From positions 1 through 54,316 of the forward strand of contig JBOGEX010000111.1 in the NCBI GenBank assembly GCA_050741915.1: a DNA stretch of 54,316 bases, read 5' to 3'. The stretch comes from JACCTH01 sp050741915 (GTDB lineage: Bacteria > Actinomycetota > Acidimicrobiia > Spongiisociales > ZC4RG35). The notes under the pieces are model-generated. The model had not been told where the DNA came from. It made no database searches and saw only the letters and a list, made by a program, of their open reading frames with translations. The translations under genes were made by a program, and so were the position numbers. Of this stretch, positions 50,657 to 54,316 are shown in pieces (position 1 is the first letter of the stretch; each line of letters begins with the position of its first letter).

Positions 50657-51547
50657 TCAGGTCTCGAATGCCGAGGACTCGCGATCGCCCAACGCCCGGG
50701 CGACTTCGTCAGAGAGGTGATAGCTCTCGTCCTCGTTGGGAAAGCTTCCGTTCTCCACTGCCCGCCGGAACGATTCGATCCCTACCACCGCCTCCGCGTG
50801 GAGGTCGGCGAAGCGGCGAACGAACTTGGGACTCCGGCCATAGGAGAGACCGAGGACGTCATGAAAGACGAGCACTTGTCCGTCGGTCCCCGGGCCGGCG
50901 CCGATCCCGATCGTGGGAACGGAGACCTCCTTGGTGATGATGTCGGCCAGCGTGCTTGGTATCCCCTCCAGCACCAGGGAAAAGATGCCGGCCTGATCAA
51001 GTGCGTGTGCATCTTTGATAAGGCCGCGGGCGTCCTCCAGCATCTTGCCTTGCACTCGATAGCCACCCATTGCATGGACCGACTGGGGGGTGAGGCCGAT
51101 GTGGCCCATTACCGGGATCTCGGTCTCCACCAGAGCCTTGATCATCGGCAACCGCTTGCGCCCACCTTCAAGCTTGACCGCCTCCGCCCCGCCGTCGCGA
51201 ACAAGGCGGCCGGCGTTCTTGATCGTCGCCTCCTCAGAAAGGTGATACGTCAGCCAAGGCATATCGCCGATCACAAGTGCTCGCGGCTTAGCGCGGGTCA
51301 CGGCGGCGGTGTGAAGCACCATCGTGTCGAGGTCGATCGAGATCGTGGTCGGGTGCCCGTGGACGACGTTGGCAACGGAGTCACCCACGAGGATCATGTC
51401 GACTCTGCCCTCGTCTGCGATCCACGCCGATGAGTAGTCGTAAGCCGTCACCATGGAGATCGGAGGTCCGCCCTTACGGGCCCGGATCATCGGAACCGTG
51501 ATCTTGGGGCGGCGCTCGTCGTCGGTCGGGGGCTCTTCGTTGGCCAC
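50657..51547 (-). CDS. panB: 3-methyl-2-oxobutanoate hydroxymethyltransferase
   Basis: First step of pantothenate synthesis, transferring a hydroxymethyl group from methylene-THF to ketoisovalerate. A 296-residue TIM-barrel protein with MVTAYDYSSAWIADEGRVDMILVGDSVANVVHGHPTT, GHIGLTPQSVHAMGGYRVQGK and TIGIGAGPGTDGQVLVFHDVLGL. GTG 51547 is used. The upstream gap is filled with palindromic repeats, so its promoter is within or beyond them. Confidence 0.95.
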   Translation of the reverse strand: MANEEPPTDDERRPKITVPMIRARKGGPPISMVTAYDYSSAWIADEGRVDMILVGDSVANVVHGHPTTISIDLDTMVLHTAAVTRAKPRALVIGDMPWLTYHLSEEATIKNAGRLVRDGGAEAVKLEGGRKRLPMIKALVETEIPVMGHIGLTPQSVHAMGGYRVQGKMLEDARGLIKDAHALDQAGIFSLVLEGIPSTLADIITKEVSVPTIGIGAGPGTDGQVLVFHDVLGLSYGRSPKFVRRFADLHAEAVVGIESFRRAVENGSFPNEDESYHLSDEVARALGDRESSAFET

Positions 51548-51659
51548 AAATCGCTCCTCTCTCCCCTCCTTGCAGGTAGGGGGAACTCAAGCGGAAGTTT
51601 CTGAACAAAAAATCCCTCGGCCGCCGGTTGAGCGGTCGCCCGTGGACCCTCGATTCTAC

Positions 51660-51850
51660 CCGCCCCTCTCTCTCTCCAGCGAGCCCGTTTCCTCCCCCAG
51701 CGAGCGAGACTTCCCCCCTCCCCGGCTGCGCCGGTGCTCCCCCCTTCGGGGGGAGAAACAGAGAGCGTTGGGGGAGGTGTCGTCGAAGGCGACGGAGGGG
51801 GCATGATCCCCCCTCCCCGGCTGCGTCGGTACTCCCCCTGCGTAGGAACA
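51660..51850. repeat. Palindromic repeat cluster upstream of panB
   Basis: A full copy of the dnaX-type element lies at about 51711-51763 (CCCCCTCCCCGGCTGCGCCGG, TGCTCCCCCCTTCGGGGGGAGAAACAG). TCTCCAGCGAG and CCCCCAGCGAGCGAG spacer words precede it, and GAGCGTTGGGGGAGG follows. A decayed copy is at 51806-51850, with GCTGCGTCGG and a shortened right arm. A separate small hairpin, GTCG..CGAC, lies near 51780. No gene is supported in 51548-51860. Confidence 0.88.
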
Positions 51851-51860
51851 CAACCCGGCA

Positions 51861-52280
51861 TTAGGCGCTGGGCCGATCGCAGGAAAACTCGGCGCGAGGC
51901 CAGCGCTCCAGATTCCCGCTCTCGTAGTAGACGTAGATGTAATCCTCGCGAGTGGTGGGGTCGAAGTAGATCTCGCGGTCGCGAAAACTGAAACCCTGGG
52001 CTATCACCCCTTCGGGGATCTCGTCCGTAACCTCAAACGAGAGCGGCTCACCAGCCGTATTGGACAATGAACCCAGGACTCCGGTCGGGTCGCGGGCATA
52101 CATATCGCCAAAGAAGACGATGAACTGAACGTCTTCGTGGCCACATTCTTTGAAGCCCTGGTACTGGATGAGCTGGCTTCCTTCCAGGCGCTCTCCGCTT
52201 TCGTCGAGCCAGGGGCCGGTCTGCGCCATCGTGCAGGCACTCAGGGCCGCTGCGAGCATCCAGAAGCGAGGGAATGTCAA
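51861..52280 (-). CDS. Small lipoprotein of unknown function
   Basis: A 139-residue protein with hydrophobic start and lipobox (FWMLAAALSAC), then an acidic, aromatic-rich domain (QLIQYQGFKECGHEDVQFIVFFGDMYARDP; DREIYFDPTTREDYIYVYYES). Two further Cys may form a disulfide. The TTG start at 52280 overlaps the nfo stop, so it is last in the pyrE-nfo run. No family recognised. Confidence 0.7.
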   Translation of the reverse strand: MTFPRFWMLAAALSACTMAQTGPWLDESGERLEGSQLIQYQGFKECGHEDVQFIVFFGDMYARDPTGVLGSLSNTAGEPLSFEVTDEIPEGVIAQGFSFRDREIYFDPTTREDYIYVYYESGNLERWPRAEFSCDRPSA

Positions 52281-53068
52281 CCTGCCGGCGCCCGGTTGGC
52301 CGCCCGGCGGACGAAGTCCATGTCGGCTCGATGATCGGCGGCGCCGCCTGGGGTCTCGACGATGACGGGCGCACCGGCCAGCGCGACAACCTCGGCCAAC
52401 AACTCGGGCGGCATCTCCCCCTGTCCGAGATTGGCGTGTCGGTCCCGGCGCGAATTGAAGGTGTCGCGGGAATCGTTGCAGTGAACGAGATCGATCCGGC
52501 CCGTGGCCTCCAGCACCCGGCCGACGAGTTCATCTCCCGGCTCGCCGCCCGCCCAGGCGTGGCAAGTGTCAAGGACAAAACCGGGATTCAGGTCTCCAAT
52601 CACCTCCCAGAGCCGGGCAATCGATTCGACTCGTCGGGAGACCGCGTTGTCGCCACCGGCGGTGTTCTCGATCAGGACGGGAACCTCGGTTTCCAACTCC
52701 AGCAGCGCTTTTCGCCAGCGCGGATAGGCATCCGTCAACGGACCATCCCCGGTGAGATGGCCGCCATGAACAACTACAGCGGCGGCGCCGACTTCGACCG
52801 CCGCTTCGCACGTCTCGGCCAGGATGCGCCGCGAGGGAATCCTGATACGCGAGGCTTCGGCCACGACGTTGATCAGGTAGGGAGCATGGACGTAGATCGG
52901 GAGCGGGTGTTGACGAAGCTTGGTGGCGTCGGGCCGGGGGTGGGGCTTCTTCCAGCTCTGGGGATCACTAAGGAAGATCTGGACGATGTCGGCCTCCCGG
53001 GAGGATGCCTCACCGAGGGGGTCCTGGCGATCGACGTGAGCCCCTACCAGGAGCCCATTGGTTCTCAC
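52277..53068 (-). CDS. nfo: Endonuclease IV-family AP endonuclease
   Basis: A 263-residue TIM-barrel enzyme that cuts at abasic sites. All metal-site motifs are visible: YVHAPYL, VVHGGHL, LIENTAGG, VLDTCHAWAGG, VHCNDS, RDRHANLGQG and VIVETPGG. It is a little shorter than Escherichia coli Nfo. GTG 53068 overlaps the upstream membrane gene by 4 bases. Confidence 0.92.
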   Translation of the reverse strand: MRTNGLLVGAHVDRQDPLGEASSREADIVQIFLSDPQSWKKPHPRPDATKLRQHPLPIYVHAPYLINVVAEASRIRIPSRRILAETCEAAVEVGAAAVVVHGGHLTGDGPLTDAYPRWRKALLELETEVPVLIENTAGGDNAVSRRVESIARLWEVIGDLNPGFVLDTCHAWAGGEPGDELVGRVLEATGRIDLVHCNDSRDTFNSRRDRHANLGQGEMPPELLAEVVALAGAPVIVETPGGAADHRADMDFVRRAANRAPAG

Positions 53069-53646
53069 GTGGTGATCGCATAGCGGGAGCGGGAGGCGGC
53101 CACTGACGCCGCCGCTACCTGCTCGGCGACCCGGGCCGGGGGTGTCTCCCAATCCGAGGCCAGCACCGCCAGTGACTTTTCGTCGAGCCATCGTGCCCCC
53201 CAGGGGTGGGAGGGCAGTCGATCCGGATTGGCGACGGTAAGAACAAAGACCGACACCGGGTCACCCTCGTCGTCGAGCTGCTCGACACCGACATCGACCA
53301 CTTCGTTCCACGGAATGAGGGTGAGCGAGGCAAAAGGACTCCCGATGCGGAGACGGAGCCCGTCCGGTGACGTGGCGAGCACCGGGCGAGGGTTGACGAG
53401 TTCGGCGACTCCGAAGATCGCGATGAGCAGGCCGACGGTGATGAGCGCCACAGCCCAGATGTAGTCGCGGGGCTCGAGAACCTCCGGGTTGCCGTTGGGC
53501 CAGATCAGGCTTTGAAAGAAGGAGATGATGCGGCGGTTGCGAAGCACGTCGATCCCCAGTACGAGCAACGGAACGCCCGCGAGTGACAGCAACCACATCT
53601 TCAAGGCGGACCGGCGCACTTCGATTTGGCTGGCTTGCTCCATCAT
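53065..53646 (-). CDS. Two-helix membrane protein with a cytosolic PH-like tail
   Basis: A 193-residue protein with helices MWLLSLAGVPLLVLGIDVL and IWAVALITVGLLIAIFGVAELV. The following stretch (TSPDGLRLRIGSPFASLTLIPWNEVVDVGVEQLDDEGDPVSVFVLTV) resembles a bacterial PH-type domain and ends in an Ala/Arg-rich helix. It overlaps both pyrE and nfo. Function unknown. Confidence 0.75.
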   Translation of the reverse strand: MMEQASQIEVRRSALKMWLLSLAGVPLLVLGIDVLRNRRIISFFQSLIWPNGNPEVLEPRDYIWAVALITVGLLIAIFGVAELVNPRPVLATSPDGLRLRIGSPFASLTLIPWNEVVDVGVEQLDDEGDPVSVFVLTVANPDRLPSHPWGARWLDEKSLAVLASDWETPPARVAEQVAAASVAASRSRYAITT

Positions 53647-54212
53647 TCGACTCCAAGATCGGCCGGCCGAAGAATGGCCGCGAGGGGAAGGTTACGTTCC
53701 CGGCAGCGCTGTTCCAGCAATCCGGCGGAGCGGTCGACCAGAACGATCACCTGGCGGACAATGATGCCCTCCTGAACGAGGACATCGAGAGCTTCGAAGA
53801 TGGCACCGCCGGTGGTCACCGTGTCATCACAGATGGCCACCGCGTCGCCGGTTTCCACCGGGCCCACCAACCTCCCCCCGGCCCCATGATCCTTCGCTTC
53901 CTTCCGAACCGAAAATGCTCGCAACACCCGACCCCGTCGGGCGGCGAGCACGGCGGTGGCTATGGCAATCGGGTCGGCGCCCATGGTCATGCCTCCGATC
54001 GCCTGGGCCTCGTCGTCGAGCCGGTCGAGGATTGCTGTCGCCGCCAGCCAAGCCCCCGCCCCGTCGTAAGTCGTGTGACGAGCGTCGAGGTACCACGATG
54101 AAGTGGCGCCGGAACGGAGAATGAAAGTGCCATCTGTGCGGAGGGAATGGGTGCGGAGGTGCTGGATCAATGCCTCGAGGGACCCGTCGGTTCGCTCCTC
54201 CGCATTCTTCAT
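53643..54212 (-). CDS. pyrE: Orotate phosphoribosyltransferase
   Basis: Makes OMP from orotate and PRPP in pyrimidine synthesis. A 189-residue protein: LRSGATSSWYLDAR, the catalytic FSVRKEAKDHGAGGRLVG loop, and the PRPP motif VAICDDTVTTGGAIFEALDVL (Cys-Asp-Asp instead of the usual Val-Asp-Asp). ATG 54212 is likely; the window ends about 100 bases upstream with nothing else assigned. Confidence 0.92.
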   Translation of the reverse strand: MKNAEERTDGSLEALIQHLRTHSLRTDGTFILRSGATSSWYLDARHTTYDGAGAWLAATAILDRLDDEAQAIGGMTMGADPIAIATAVLAARRGRVLRAFSVRKEAKDHGAGGRLVGPVETGDAVAICDDTVTTGGAIFEALDVLVQEGIIVRQVIVLVDRSAGLLEQRCRERNLPLAAILRPADLGVE

Positions 54213-54316
54213 GACTCAACTTTTCGGCGTCGCTGGTCGATGTAATAGGTCGACCCACAGTCGGTTTCTCCTCCCGCTGTGGTCGACGCTGACAGTAGTG
54301 GCCGCCCCCTTCCGGG

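Noticed and set aside
52274..53083. Plus-strand 269-codon frame over nfo
   Set aside because: Antisense to nfo, which keeps all metal-site motifs.

Overview
The window reads as chromosomal DNA of a high-GC, Gram-positive-type actinobacterium. An assignment near Acidimicrobiia is inference only. Support comes from frequent GTG/TTG starts, an rpsF-ssb-rpsR-rplI-dnaB cluster, a dnaX-ybaB-recR cluster, a 29-codon bS22-type ribosomal protein gene, a PAC2-family protein, an F420-type luciferase-like oxidoreductase, and a phosphonate-type PhnD/PhnC/PhnE transporter. Almost all genes are housekeeping or ordinary accessory genes packed in overlapping operons. I see no phage, IS transposase, CRISPR array or secretion island.

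Layout. 0-4 kb: glpX, nitroreductase, HAD phosphatase, aldehyde dehydrogenase. 3.7-6.5 kb (minus): dnaX-ybaB-recR, with dnaX carrying an in-frame block of palindromic repeats. 6.7-9.7 kb: ABC-2 exporter and a nucleotidase. 9.8-14.5 kb: phnD-phnC-phnE, then dgt. 14.6-21.6 kb (minus): acs, a 43-aa membrane ORF, GNAT, HTH_42, Crp/Fnr regulator, sulfite oxidase, thiolase; three of these are broken by frameshifts. 21.6-27.2 kb: broken DM13 gene, gene remnant, HD-GYP/LuxR protein, DUF998, YdcZ, two-component system. 27.5-34.2 kb: DrrAB-type exporter divergent from a WYL regulator, DUF72, ASCH protein, membrane protein, LLM oxidoreductase. 34.2-40.4 kb: lnt with Ser at the catalytic Cys position, IMPase, amidohydrolase, M3 peptidase, small zinc-type protein behind a hairpin-rich leader. 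40.5-41.4 kb: debris of a P-type ATPase and a frameshifted cupin. 41.4-46.7 kb: PAC2, enoyl-CoA hydratase, bS22, thrB, PhzF, tRNA-Gly, dcd, MBL hydrolase. 46.7-54.3 kb (minus): replication/ribosomal cluster, panB, nfo, pyrE.

The most unusual content is repeat biology. One GC-rich palindromic element family occurs as at least eight full or partial copies, including several inside dnaX translated in two reading frames, like Rickettsia palindromic elements. A second hairpin family has conserved outer tips (TTCTTGCGTA...TACGCAAGAA) and variable, mutually complementary interiors at gene ends. A third layer is a group of disrupted genes, several explained by one missing G in a short G run; that could be sequence error or true decay.

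No feature was assigned to the last about 100 bases (54213-54316), upstream of pyrE. All calls come from reading the sequence by eye; no database search was run.
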